From positions 1 to 34,109 of the forward strand of contig JAJTEH010000022.1 of NCBI GenBank assembly GCA_021298355.1: a stretch of DNA of 34,109 nucleotides, written 5' to 3'. The position numbers and the translations under genes were made by a program. The notes beneath the pieces are model-generated. The model did no database searches and was not told where the DNA came from. It saw only the letters and a list, made by a program, of their open reading frames with translations. Every line of letters begins with the position of its first letter. The first letter of the stretch is position 1. The stretch comes from Flammeovirgaceae bacterium. Lineage in GTDB: Bacteria; Bacteroidota; Bacteroidia; Cytophagales; Cyclobacteriaceae. Positions 8,376 to 16,022 of the stretch are shown here, one piece after another.

Positions 8376-8452
8376 GAATAAAAATACTCTTGTATTGGCT
8401 CTTGGTTGAACACGCAAGGTAAAGGAAAAATTAAAGAGTTAAATCGCTCAAT

Positions 8453-9679
8453 ATGAAAGACCTGTTATTAAAATTTGAAAACAAAAAACCTGAAATCGTT
8501 TTTGAATGGAAAGACCCTGAAACAGATGCTGTTGGTTGGGTAGTTATTAATTCATTGCGTGGTGGTGCAGCAGGTGGAGGAACGCGTATGCGTGCTGGGT
8601 TAGATAAACGCGAAGTAGAATCGCTGGCCAAAACCATGGAAGTAAAATTTACGGTTTCCGGTCCGCCAATTGGGGGTGCAAAATCCGGTATCAATTTCGA
8701 TCCTAATGATCCGCGCAAAACTGGTGTGTTGCAACGTTGGTATGCTGCCGTAATGCCTCTGCTTAAATATTATTACGGAACAGGTGGCGATTTAAACGTA
8801 GATGAAATACATGAAGTAATTCCGATTACAGAAGACAGTGGCATCTGGCATCCGCAGGAAGGTGTATTTACCGGGCACTACAAACCAACTGAAGCACAAA
8901 AAGTAAACCGCATTGGGCAGTTAAGACAAGGTGTGGTTAAAGTAATTGAAGAAGCCAACTATGTGCCTGACCTTACTAAAAAATATACTATTGCCGATAT
9001 GTGCACCGGGTATGGTGTTGCAGAAGCAGTTAAACACTATTACGAAATTTGGGGAGGACAAGCCGCAGGTAAAAGAGCTGTTGTGCAAGGTTGGGGAAAT
9101 GTAGGCGCAGCCGCAGGATTTTATTTAGCAAAGATGGGCGTAAAAGTAATTGGCATTTTAACCAAAGAAGGTGGTTTGTTAAAACCCGAAGGTTTTTCGC
9201 AAGAAGAAATTAACGAGTTAGTGGTAAATCGCGATGGCAATAAATTAGTATCATCAGATCTATTGCCTTTCGAAGTTGTGAATGAAAAACTGTGGAAACA
9301 ATCTTTCGAAATATTTATTCCGGCAGCTGCCAGTAGATTGGTTACGCGCAATCAAATCGATAGCATGATTCAATCAGGCTTAGAAGTAATTTCGAGTGGA
9401 GCCAACGTTCCGTTTGCCGATCCTGAAATATTTTTTGGTTCAACCGGATTACATGCCGATCAGCAAATTTCTGTTATCCCCGATTTTATAGCGAACTGTG
9501 GCATGGCACGCGTGTTTGCTTATTTTATGGAACGCGAAGTAAGCATGAAAGATGAGGCCATCTTTACCGACATCTCCCAAACCATTCGCAAAGCTTTAGT
9601 AAAAACATTTAAAGCAAGTCCAAACAAAACCAATATTGCGCAAACTTCTTTCGAAATTGCATTGAGGCAACTGGTTTAA
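8453..9679 (+). CDS. Glu/Leu/Phe/Val (ELFV) dehydrogenase
   Basis: NAD(P)-dependent oxidative deamination of an amino acid, probably glutamate or a branched-chain/aromatic substrate. The 408-aa protein has the dimerisation/substrate domain with the catalytic Lys77 in GGAKSGI and the Asp113 region GTGGDLNVDE. A Rossmann NAD domain contains the glycine-rich turn VQGWGNVGAAAG (about 211-222). The catalytic loop reads GGAKSG rather than the usual GGAKGG, and the proton-donor Asp context differs from classical glutamate dehydrogenases, so the substrate is left open. It is divergent from coaX and convergent with the oxygenase gene, overlapping its end by 4 bp. Confidence 0.88.
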   Translation: MKDLLLKFENKKPEIVFEWKDPETDAVGWVVINSLRGGAAGGGTRMRAGLDKREVESLAKTMEVKFTVSGPPIGGAKSGINFDPNDPRKTGVLQRWYAAVMPLLKYYYGTGGDLNVDEIHEVIPITEDSGIWHPQEGVFTGHYKPTEAQKVNRIGQLRQGVVKVIEEANYVPDLTKKYTIADMCTGYGVAEAVKHYYEIWGGQAAGKRAVVQGWGNVGAAAGFYLAKMGVKVIGILTKEGGLLKPEGFSQEEINELVVNRDGNKLVSSDLLPFEVVNEKLWKQSFEIFIPAAASRLVTRNQIDSMIQSGLEVISSGANVPFADPEIFFGSTGLHADQQISVIPDFIANCGMARVFAYFMEREVSMKDEAIFTDISQTIRKALVKTFKASPNKTNIAQTSFEIALRQLV

Positions 9680-10278
9680 ATTTTTATCCTATCTAAAATC
9701 CAACCCGTAATGCTTAAACGCTCGCGCGTGGCAGGCAATACTTCGTGCTCTAATGCATCGCTCCGAAAGCAAACCAAGCGACCGGCCAGCGGAAGAATAT
9801 CAAAGGATTGATCATTTGTATAGATTCTTAGTTGTCCACCATTTTCTTCCTTCCAGTTTTTATTCAGATACAGAATAACGGAAAGTTTTCTTGCATCATC
9901 TTTTTTAAACTGATCGAGATGGCGTTTGTAATAACTACCTATAGGATAAACAGTTTGATGCACCTCAGCATCTTTTAAACTGAGAAACAAAGCTCTGTTA
10001 AGAAATTGAATCAAGTTTTGCAATCGAGAAAGATAAACTTGAGTTGAAGGCAATGCAGTTTGCGGATCAATCCACGAAATAAAATCTCCGCGAATGGCTT
10101 CGTTAATTTGTGCATTAGCTTGTTTGCCAATGCCGGCTTTTTTAAAATGCTGCTGATAATGCTGAAAGTGATCTTCCTTTAAAATAGCATCAACTTCTTC
10201 TTCCTTTAAAAAATTATCTACAATGGCATATTGTTTGTCGGCCAATCCATCGGCAATTGCATCAAAAACTTGTTCCAT
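9676..10278 (-). CDS. 2-oxoglutarate/Fe(II)-dependent oxygenase (prolyl hydroxylase-like)
   Basis: The 200-aa protein has a double-stranded beta-helix with the iron triad His120-x-Asp122 (YKRHLDQF) and His178 (LEHEVLP). A C-terminal Arg at 185 or 187 (ATRERLSITGW) would bind 2-oxoglutarate. The layout (YYKRHLDQF, SVILYLNKNW, GGQLRIY, HEVLPA..R.SITGW) matches prolyl-4-hydroxylase/EGL-9-like enzymes, some bacterial members of which hydroxylate EF-Tu. The substrate is inferred, not shown. It is a single gene, convergent with the dehydrogenase. A TAATTTTG sequence (10290-10283) lies only 4 nt before its ATG, so a promoter there would give an almost leaderless mRNA. Confidence 0.85.
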   Translation of the reverse strand: MEQVFDAIADGLADKQYAIVDNFLKEEEVDAILKEDHFQHYQQHFKKAGIGKQANAQINEAIRGDFISWIDPQTALPSTQVYLSRLQNLIQFLNRALFLSLKDAEVHQTVYPIGSYYKRHLDQFKKDDARKLSVILYLNKNWKEENGGQLRIYTNDQSFDILPLAGRLVCFRSDALEHEVLPATRERLSITGWILDRIKI

Positions 10279-10324
10279 GTAACAAAATTACGATTTACTT
10301 GTCTATACTTACGTTCGAATAACA

Positions 10325-10792
10325 ATGAAAGAAATGAAAATGAAAATACTTTATACTGGGTTCGTATTCCTTTTTATTATGCTGATGGTAGCAGCCTGCG
10401 CACCCAAACAAAGTGTGGAGTTCAGAGGCATCAGAAATATGCGGGCCGAGGTAGATGATAAACCAGTTATCAAATCGGATGTTGTATTTTATAATCCGAA
10501 TAAACAAAAAGGAGAATTAAAGAAAATAGATGCAGTGATTTATGTATCCGGAAAAAAATCTGCAGCTGTAAACCAGGAATTTTCTGTACCTGTTAAAGGC
10601 GAATCAGAGTTTATTGTGCCTTTAGAAATTAACGTTGATTTGAAGGAAGAAGGCGTGCTCAACAATTTATTAGGTTTACTTGGTGCTAAAAAAGTAAAAG
10701 TAAAATATGTTGGCACAGCCACCGTAAAATACAAAGGCATTCGCGTAAAAGTACCCTTCGATAAAGAAGAAGAAATAAAACTAAAATGGTAA
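10325..10792 (+). CDS. LEA14-like (LEA type 2 / WHy domain) lipoprotein
   Basis: The 155-aa lipoprotein has signal residues 1-24 with lipobox MVAAC (Cys25). The mature part is one WHy/LEA-2 beta-sandwich (about 30-150) with the family pattern: KSDVVFYNPNKQKGELKKIDAVIYVSG, then SEFIVPLEINVDL, then KVKYVGTATVKYKGIRVKVPFD. The fold is linked to stress tolerance in plants and archaea; the bacterial role is unclear. Three in-frame ATGs lie within the first 16 bases and I kept the first. It is 80 bp upstream of the hydrolase gene on the same strand and may be cotranscribed with it. Confidence 0.82.
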   Translation: MKEMKMKILYTGFVFLFIMLMVAACAPKQSVEFRGIRNMRAEVDDKPVIKSDVVFYNPNKQKGELKKIDAVIYVSGKKSAAVNQEFSVPVKGESEFIVPLEINVDLKEEGVLNNLLGLLGAKKVKVKYVGTATVKYKGIRVKVPFDKEEEIKLKW

Positions 10793-10872
10793 TGCTATTG
10801 TAGCAGAGTTATTGTTCATTTGGAACTGTTAAGAAACTCCGTTAACTTCAAGTTCGCCTTAACACTTTACCC

Positions 10873-12591
10873 ATGCCTAAATCATTTTCTCTTTTACTAC
10901 TCGCTGTTCTGTTTGCTTGTTGTAAACAAAACGAATCCGTTAATTTTTCAATAACCTATAGCCAAGCGTTAACTGATCAGGCGCAAGATGGTCGTTTGCT
11001 TCTCTTGCTTTCAACCGATAGCACAGCAGAACCGCGCTTTCAAATAACAGACGATTTAAAAACGCAATTGGTTTTTGGTATAGATGTGGAAAACTGGGCC
11101 AGCGGAAGCCAAAAAATTATCCGCAACAATGCATTTGGTTACCCTATACAGCATTTAAAAGAAATTCCGGCTGGTGATTATTATATGCAGGCCTTGCTAA
11201 ATCGTTACGAAACCTTTACACTTAAAAATGGAAAAACAGTAAAACTTCCTCCCGATAAAGGCGAAGGCCAGCAATGGAATCGAAAGCCAGGTAATTTTTA
11301 TTCTAAACCAACCAAAGTTTCCATTCATAAAACAGGCGAAACCATTTCGATTGAACTAACGGAAAGCATTCCGCCAATAGAAGAACCTAAAGACACCAAG
11401 TATGTTAAACACATTAAATTCCAAAGTAAACTGTTAACAGAATTTTGGGGTAAACCCATGTACTTAGGTGCGCACGTTTTAGTGCCCGAAGGTTTTGACC
11501 AACATCCAGAAGCTCGCTATCCTTTAATGATTTATCATGGTCATTTCCCGGCCGATTTTGGTGGCTTTAGTGAAACACCACCTCCTGCTGATATGGACAC
11601 GAGCGATTACAGCAGCAGATTTGGTATTTATGGCTATAAAAAATTTCAAGCGCAAGAAGCTTATAATATTTATAAGCAGTGGACTTCCAAAAATTTTCCG
11701 CGCTTTCTCGTGATAGAAATTCAACATGCCAATCCGTATTATGATGATTCGTATGCCGTAAACTCGGCTAACGTTGGGCCATATGGCGATGCCATCATGC
11801 AAGAATTAATACCTGAAATTGAAAAACAATTTAGAGGAATTGGTGAAGGATGGGCGCGCTTTACCTATGGAGGTTCTACCGGAGGTTGGGAAGCCTTAGC
11901 GGTACAAATGTTTTATCCGGATGAATTTAACGGATGCTTTGCTGCTTGCCCCGACCCGATTGATTTTCGTGCTTATTGTTTAGTTGATATTTATAAAGAT
12001 AAAAATGCGTATTGGTACGATAGCGAGTTTAAAAAATTACCGATTCCATCTCATCGCAATTATTTAGGGCAGATACAATCTACTATGCAACATAGTAATT
12101 ATTATGAGTTAGCCTTGGGCACAAAATCGCGTAGCGGGCAACAATGGGATATTTGGGAAGCTGTTTACTCGCCACAAGGAGAAGATGGTTATCCAAAAAG
12201 AATATTCAATAAAGAAACCGGAGAAATTGATAAAGAAGTAGCTGCCTACTGGAAAGAAAATTACGACTTACGCCATATACTTGAACGTGATTGGGCAACA
12301 CTCGGCCCCAAACTAAAAGGAAAAATCCATATCTATTGTGGCGATATGGATAACTATTATTTAAACAACGCAGTGTACCTGATGGAAGATTTCTTACAGA
12401 AAACCAACAATCCGTTTTATGGAGGCGAAGTAGCCTATGGCGACAGAGCAGAACATTGCTGGAATGGAGATCCGGTTAATCCGAATTATGTTTCTCGCTT
12501 GCGTTATAATACAATGTATCTGCCTAAAATTTTAAAACGCATAGAAGAAAGCGCACCGAAAGGAGCAGACTTAAAAAGTTGGAGGTACTAA
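10873..12591 (+). CDS. Lipoprotein alpha/beta-hydrolase (esterase D-like fold)
   Basis: The 572-aa lipoprotein has signal 1-15 with lipobox LFAC (Cys16). An N-terminal beta-rich part spans about 20-195. The hydrolase domain starts at YLGAHVLVPEGF. The nucleophile elbow is GGSTGGWEA (Ser335), the likely acid lies in GDMDNYYL, and the likely His in DRAEHCWNG, giving a Ser-Asp-His triad in order. The sequence is close in style to feruloyl-esterase/enterochelin-esterase-fold proteins, but the substrate is unknown. It is predicted to be anchored in the periplasm or at the surface. It follows the LEA14-like gene, and a terminator lies about 195 bp downstream. Confidence 0.8.
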   Translation: MPKSFSLLLLAVLFACCKQNESVNFSITYSQALTDQAQDGRLLLLLSTDSTAEPRFQITDDLKTQLVFGIDVENWASGSQKIIRNNAFGYPIQHLKEIPAGDYYMQALLNRYETFTLKNGKTVKLPPDKGEGQQWNRKPGNFYSKPTKVSIHKTGETISIELTESIPPIEEPKDTKYVKHIKFQSKLLTEFWGKPMYLGAHVLVPEGFDQHPEARYPLMIYHGHFPADFGGFSETPPPADMDTSDYSSRFGIYGYKKFQAQEAYNIYKQWTSKNFPRFLVIEIQHANPYYDDSYAVNSANVGPYGDAIMQELIPEIEKQFRGIGEGWARFTYGGSTGGWEALAVQMFYPDEFNGCFAACPDPIDFRAYCLVDIYKDKNAYWYDSEFKKLPIPSHRNYLGQIQSTMQHSNYYELALGTKSRSGQQWDIWEAVYSPQGEDGYPKRIFNKETGEIDKEVAAYWKENYDLRHILERDWATLGPKLKGKIHIYCGDMDNYYLNNAVYLMEDFLQKTNNPFYGGEVAYGDRAEHCWNGDPVNPNYVSRLRYNTMYLPKILKRIEESAPKGADLKSWRY

Positions 12592-12888
12592 CTATCAATA
12601 GAAATGCTATCGCATAAGCTATTGAACTATTATTTATTTCTTAAGCGTTTACTGTACTTTAATTGTGACTGGTAAAAGTAAATAAATCCATCACTATCCT
12701 AAATCATAAAATGTTGAATTGACTGATTGGCTTAACATACTAAATACACATAAGGTAAGTTAACAAGCCATCTTACCAAATAAGCAAAGGTTGCTACAGA
12801 TGTGGCAACCTTTTTTACTTTTCACACAATCTATTTTCTTACCCACCAAATAATTTAATACTTTTATACACTGTCCAAACTCAATAAC
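12592..12888. other. Intergenic region, mostly featureless apart from one terminator
   Basis: This 297-bp AT-rich gap is the largest in the window. It contains the rho-independent terminator at 12787-12816. I saw no ORF of note, no tRNA and no clear TAnnTTTG promoter in the rest, although the DinB gene must be transcribed from its right-hand end. Confidence 0.6.
12787..12816 (+). terminator. Intrinsic terminator of the hydrolase transcript
   Basis: AAGGTTGCTAC (12787-12797), loop AGAT, GTGGCAACCTT (12802-12812) form an 11-bp stem with one wobble pair, followed by T to 12816. Confidence 0.85.
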
Positions 12889-13416
12889 GTGAATAAACAA
12901 CTCCATCAGGCTTTCGAAAAACTACTTCAAAAGCGCAATAGCTTACTAGATAGTGCTAAAGCATTACCAGCCGAAAAAATTAACCAAAGGCTTAATCCTA
13001 ACCAATGGTCGGTTCTCGAAATTCTCAACCATTTATATACAGCTGAAAAATTATCGCTTCAATACATTAAAAAGAAATCGCAAGGTATCGACAGCTTAGG
13101 AAAAGCTGGAGTTAAACATACTTTGATGATGTTGGTCTTAAAGATTTCTCAACGCCTTCCCATCCGATACAAAGCTCCCACAACCGTTCTTCAAAATACA
13201 GTTGACGTAGTAACCCTTTCTGATTTAATTGCTCAATGGGACTTATTATATCTCGAACTTAAATCTATTCTAGTGAATACACCGGAAAAGCATGTCCATA
13301 AATTAGTATATAAACATGTGGTAGCTGGTCGATTAAGTATGGTTCAAGCCCTAATTTTTTTTAGAGAACACATGATCCACCATACACCGCAAATTCTTAA
13401 ACAAGTTAAATCGTAA
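12889..13416 (+). CDS. DinB-family four-helix protein
   Basis: The 175-aa protein has the DinB_2 fold, a putative metal-dependent hydrolase or bacillithiol-transferase-like helical bundle. The three metal-site histidines appear as His48 in EILNHLYTAE and the C-terminal FFREHMIHHTPQI, where the family keeps HxxxH. The start is GTG, set by the end of the AT-rich leader; the first in-frame ATG would remove much of the first helices. The substrate is unknown. The gap to the M14 peptidase gene is only 4 bp, so they are likely cotranscribed. Confidence 0.8.
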   Translation: MNKQLHQAFEKLLQKRNSLLDSAKALPAEKINQRLNPNQWSVLEILNHLYTAEKLSLQYIKKKSQGIDSLGKAGVKHTLMMLVLKISQRLPIRYKAPTTVLQNTVDVVTLSDLIAQWDLLYLELKSILVNTPEKHVHKLVYKHVVAGRLSMVQALIFFREHMIHHTPQILKQVKS

Positions 13417-13420
13417 CCTT

Positions 13421-15946
13421 ATGTTTTTTCGATCAGCCGTTTTATTTCTTTTTATTTCCATCAGTCATATTTCATTCGCACAAACAATTAAAAGTCCGGA
13501 TGAATTTTTAGGCTTTAACCGTGGTGATCGTTTTACCCGCCACCACGAAATGGTGGATTACTTTAACTATGTTGATGCTCAACTCAGCAACGTTCAAGTA
13601 TATGAATATGGCAAAACATACGAAGACCGACCTTTGCTTTACACCATTATTGCATCCGAAGAAAATTTTAAAAAGCTTGAAGAGATAAGAAAAGATAACT
13701 TAATCCGTGCTGGCGTATTGCAGGGAACTCCATCTTCTAGCAAAATTGCTATCGTTTGGATGAGTTACAACGTGCATGGCAACGAAGCCAGTGCTATGGA
13801 AGCAGCCATTACTACTTTGTATGAATTGTGTACGTCTGCAAAAGCCAAAGAATGGTTAAAAAATACAGTAGTCATCATCGACCCATGCATCAACCCCGAT
13901 GGCCGCGATCGTTATGCTAACTTCAACAATGCTTTTTCTAATACTACCCCTAATACAAATGGCGAAGCAGCAGAACACCGCGAACCTTGGCCGGGCGGAA
14001 GACCAAACCACTATTGGTTCGACCTTAACCGCGATTGGGCCTGGATGCAGCAAAAAGAATCTGCCGCGCGAATTCCAGTGTATAACCAATGGTTACCTCA
14101 TGTGCATGTTGATTTTCACGAACAAGGTTATAACAGTCCATACTATTTCGCACCCGCTGCAGAACCCTATCATCCAGTCATCAGCAAATGGCAAAGAGAA
14201 TTTCAACATACTATCGGAAAAAACAATGCCAAGTATTTTGATAGCAACGGTTGGCTATACTTTACAAAAGAAGTTTTCGATTTATATTATCCGTCCTATG
14301 GCGATACTTACCCAACATATAGCGGAGCCATTGGCATGACGTACGAACAGGCTGGAAGTGGCTATGCCGGATTGAGCATCCAAACTGAAGAAGGAGATCC
14401 TTTAATGTTAGAGCAACGTATCAAACATCATCATACTACAGGGCTCAGCACGGTTGAAATTACTGCACAACATGCAACTAAAGTTGTTGATGAATTCGAG
14501 AAGTACCACAAAGAAAATATTAACAATCCTTTCGGAACTTATAAAACATACGTTATCAAAGGAAATAACAATCCTGATAAACTGAATCGCTTAGCCAAAT
14601 GGTTGCAACAACACGATATCCAATTTGGTATAGCTGGAAACAATAAAGCAACGAAAGGCTTTATTTATCAAAACCAAAGTATAGGTAATGTAACAATAGA
14701 AAGTAATGATATCGTAGTTAATACCTATCAACCCAAGTCGAGATTCATTACCACTGTATTTGAACCTCAATACAAAGTGCCCGATTCTTTAACATACGAT
14801 ATTACGGCATGGAATTTAATTTATGCGTACGATTTACAAGCTTATGCATTAACAGAGAGAATCAATCCAACAAAAAAGTTTGAAAGCATTCAATCCAAGC
14901 AACAAATAGGTGAACAAGTTTATGCCTATCTTTTCCGATACGAAACAATTGAAGATGTACGCTTCGTGGCTGCTTTACAGAAGAAAAATGTTAAAGTAAG
15001 AACAGCAGCCAGACCCTTCACAGTAAATGGAAATTCTTTCAAAGCCGGAACAATCATCATCACGCAAACCAACAACAAACACATTGGTAATTTTGATGCC
15101 ACGATTAAAACCTTAGCCAATAATTACAATCGCTCTATTTTTACTACTCCAACAGGATTGGTAGATACAGGTAAAGATTTTGGTTCGTACGATGTTGTGT
15201 ATTTACCTGCACCCAAGGTAGCCATGTTAATGGGTGATGATGTAGAATCTCTGAATGCCGGAGAGGTATGGCATTTTTTCGAACAACAAATTGATTATCC
15301 TATTACACAAATCAGAACAACTTACTTTAAACGCGTTAACCTTAATCAATACACAGTTTTAATTGTGCCCGAAGGTTATTACAGTTTGTTTGATGAAGCA
15401 CAACTCGATCGCTTGTCACAATGGGTGCAAACGGGTGGTAAATTGATTGTCATTGGGGATGCTTTAAATAGTTTTATAGATAAAAAAGGATTTTCGATTA
15501 AGCAATTCGCCTCTGAAGAAATAGAAAAATCTATAGAGAAAACAGAAGATGAAATAGAGAAGAAAAGTGGTATAACGCCATACGATGCAACCGAAAGAAA
15601 AGAATTATCGAATTACATATATGGCGCCATCTATAAAGCTAAAGTAGATAACACGCATCCCTTAGCGTATGGATTAAATGATACGTATTACTCCTTAAAA
15701 ACAAGCAACTTGCGTGTCGATCATTTAGAAGATGGTTGGAACGTTGCTTCACTTGGAAAGGATGTTAAACCCTTAATTGGCTTTGCCGGATATAAATCGA
15801 ATAAAAAGCAAAGCAATACACTCACATTCGGTGTGGAAGAAAAAGGACAAGGTAAAATTATTTACTTTGTAGATAACCCGCTCTTCCGTTGCTTTTGGGA
15901 ACAAGGCAAGTTTGTGTTTGGCAATGCAGTATTTATTGTGAGATAA
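13421..15946 (+). CDS. Secreted M14-family zinc carboxypeptidase-like protein
   Basis: The 841-aa protein has a signal peptide (1-20, ending HISFA). The M14 catalytic domain spans about 30-350: zinc ligands His119 and Glu122 (NVHGNEAS), the substrate-side NPDGRDRY, a third ligand His in HVDFHEQG (about 233), and the catalytic Glu309 in MTYEQAG. All four key positions are intact, so activity is expected. The C-terminal half holds a class-I glutamine amidotransferase-like flavodoxin-type fold near 600-700 (VAMLMGDDVESLNAGEVWHFFEQ, then QYTVLIVPEGYY), common in the large Bacteroidota M14 proteins. It probably digests peptides in the periplasm or outside. It follows the DinB gene directly and ends before a terminator. 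Confidence 0.9.
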   Translation: MFFRSAVLFLFISISHISFAQTIKSPDEFLGFNRGDRFTRHHEMVDYFNYVDAQLSNVQVYEYGKTYEDRPLLYTIIASEENFKKLEEIRKDNLIRAGVLQGTPSSSKIAIVWMSYNVHGNEASAMEAAITTLYELCTSAKAKEWLKNTVVIIDPCINPDGRDRYANFNNAFSNTTPNTNGEAAEHREPWPGGRPNHYWFDLNRDWAWMQQKESAARIPVYNQWLPHVHVDFHEQGYNSPYYFAPAAEPYHPVISKWQREFQHTIGKNNAKYFDSNGWLYFTKEVFDLYYPSYGDTYPTYSGAIGMTYEQAGSGYAGLSIQTEEGDPLMLEQRIKHHHTTGLSTVEITAQHATKVVDEFEKYHKENINNPFGTYKTYVIKGNNNPDKLNRLAKWLQQHDIQFGIAGNNKATKGFIYQNQSIGNVTIESNDIVVNTYQPKSRFITTVFEPQYKVPDSLTYDITAWNLIYAYDLQAYALTERINPTKKFESIQSKQQIGEQVYAYLFRYETIEDVRFVAALQKKNVKVRTAARPFTVNGNSFKAGTIIITQTNNKHIGNFDATIKTLANNYNRSIFTTPTGLVDTGKDFGSYDVVYLPAPKVAMLMGDDVESLNAGEVWHFFEQQIDYPITQIRTTYFKRVNLNQYTVLIVPEGYYSLFDEAQLDRLSQWVQTGGKLIVIGDALNSFIDKKGFSIKQFASEEIEKSIEKTEDEIEKKSGITPYDATERKELSNYIYGAIYKAKVDNTHPLAYGLNDTYYSLKTSNLRVDHLEDGWNVASLGKDVKPLIGFAGYKSNKKQSNTLTFGVEEKGQGKIIYFVDNPLFRCFWEQGKFVFGNAVFIVR

Positions 15947-15965
15947 AATTCACACGAACAAAATC

Positions 15966-15997
15966 AAAAAGACTGGCTAACAACTGGTCTTTTTTTT
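15966..15997 (+). terminator. Intrinsic terminator after the M14 gene
   Basis: AAAAAGACTGG / CTGGTCTTTTT pair around a 7-nt loop (CTAACAA) with two wobble pairs, followed by T to 15997. The left arm can also pair with a later sequence (16009-16017), described among the findings. Confidence 0.7.
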
Positions 15998-16022
15998 AAC
16001 ATTTATTTGCCAGTCTTGTTAC

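Noticed and set aside
8385-8392. TACTCTTG upstream of the ELFV dehydrogenase as a promoter
   Set aside because: It has one mismatch in the core and lies 21 nt from a TTG inside coaX. The fit is no better than chance in this AT-rich sequence.
8376-8417. Longer N-terminus for coaX from TTG at 8417
   Set aside because: It adds 14 residues not seen in the family; the ATG at 8375 directly precedes the LVLDIGNS phosphate loop.
12592-12888. Possible small RNA or riboswitch in the largest gap
   Set aside because: Only the terminator forms a strong stem; no aptamer-like conserved core was recognised.
13899-14339. 146-codon plus-strand ORF inside the M14 gene
   Set aside because: An out-of-frame shadow within an intact peptidase domain, with no signal or start context of its own.
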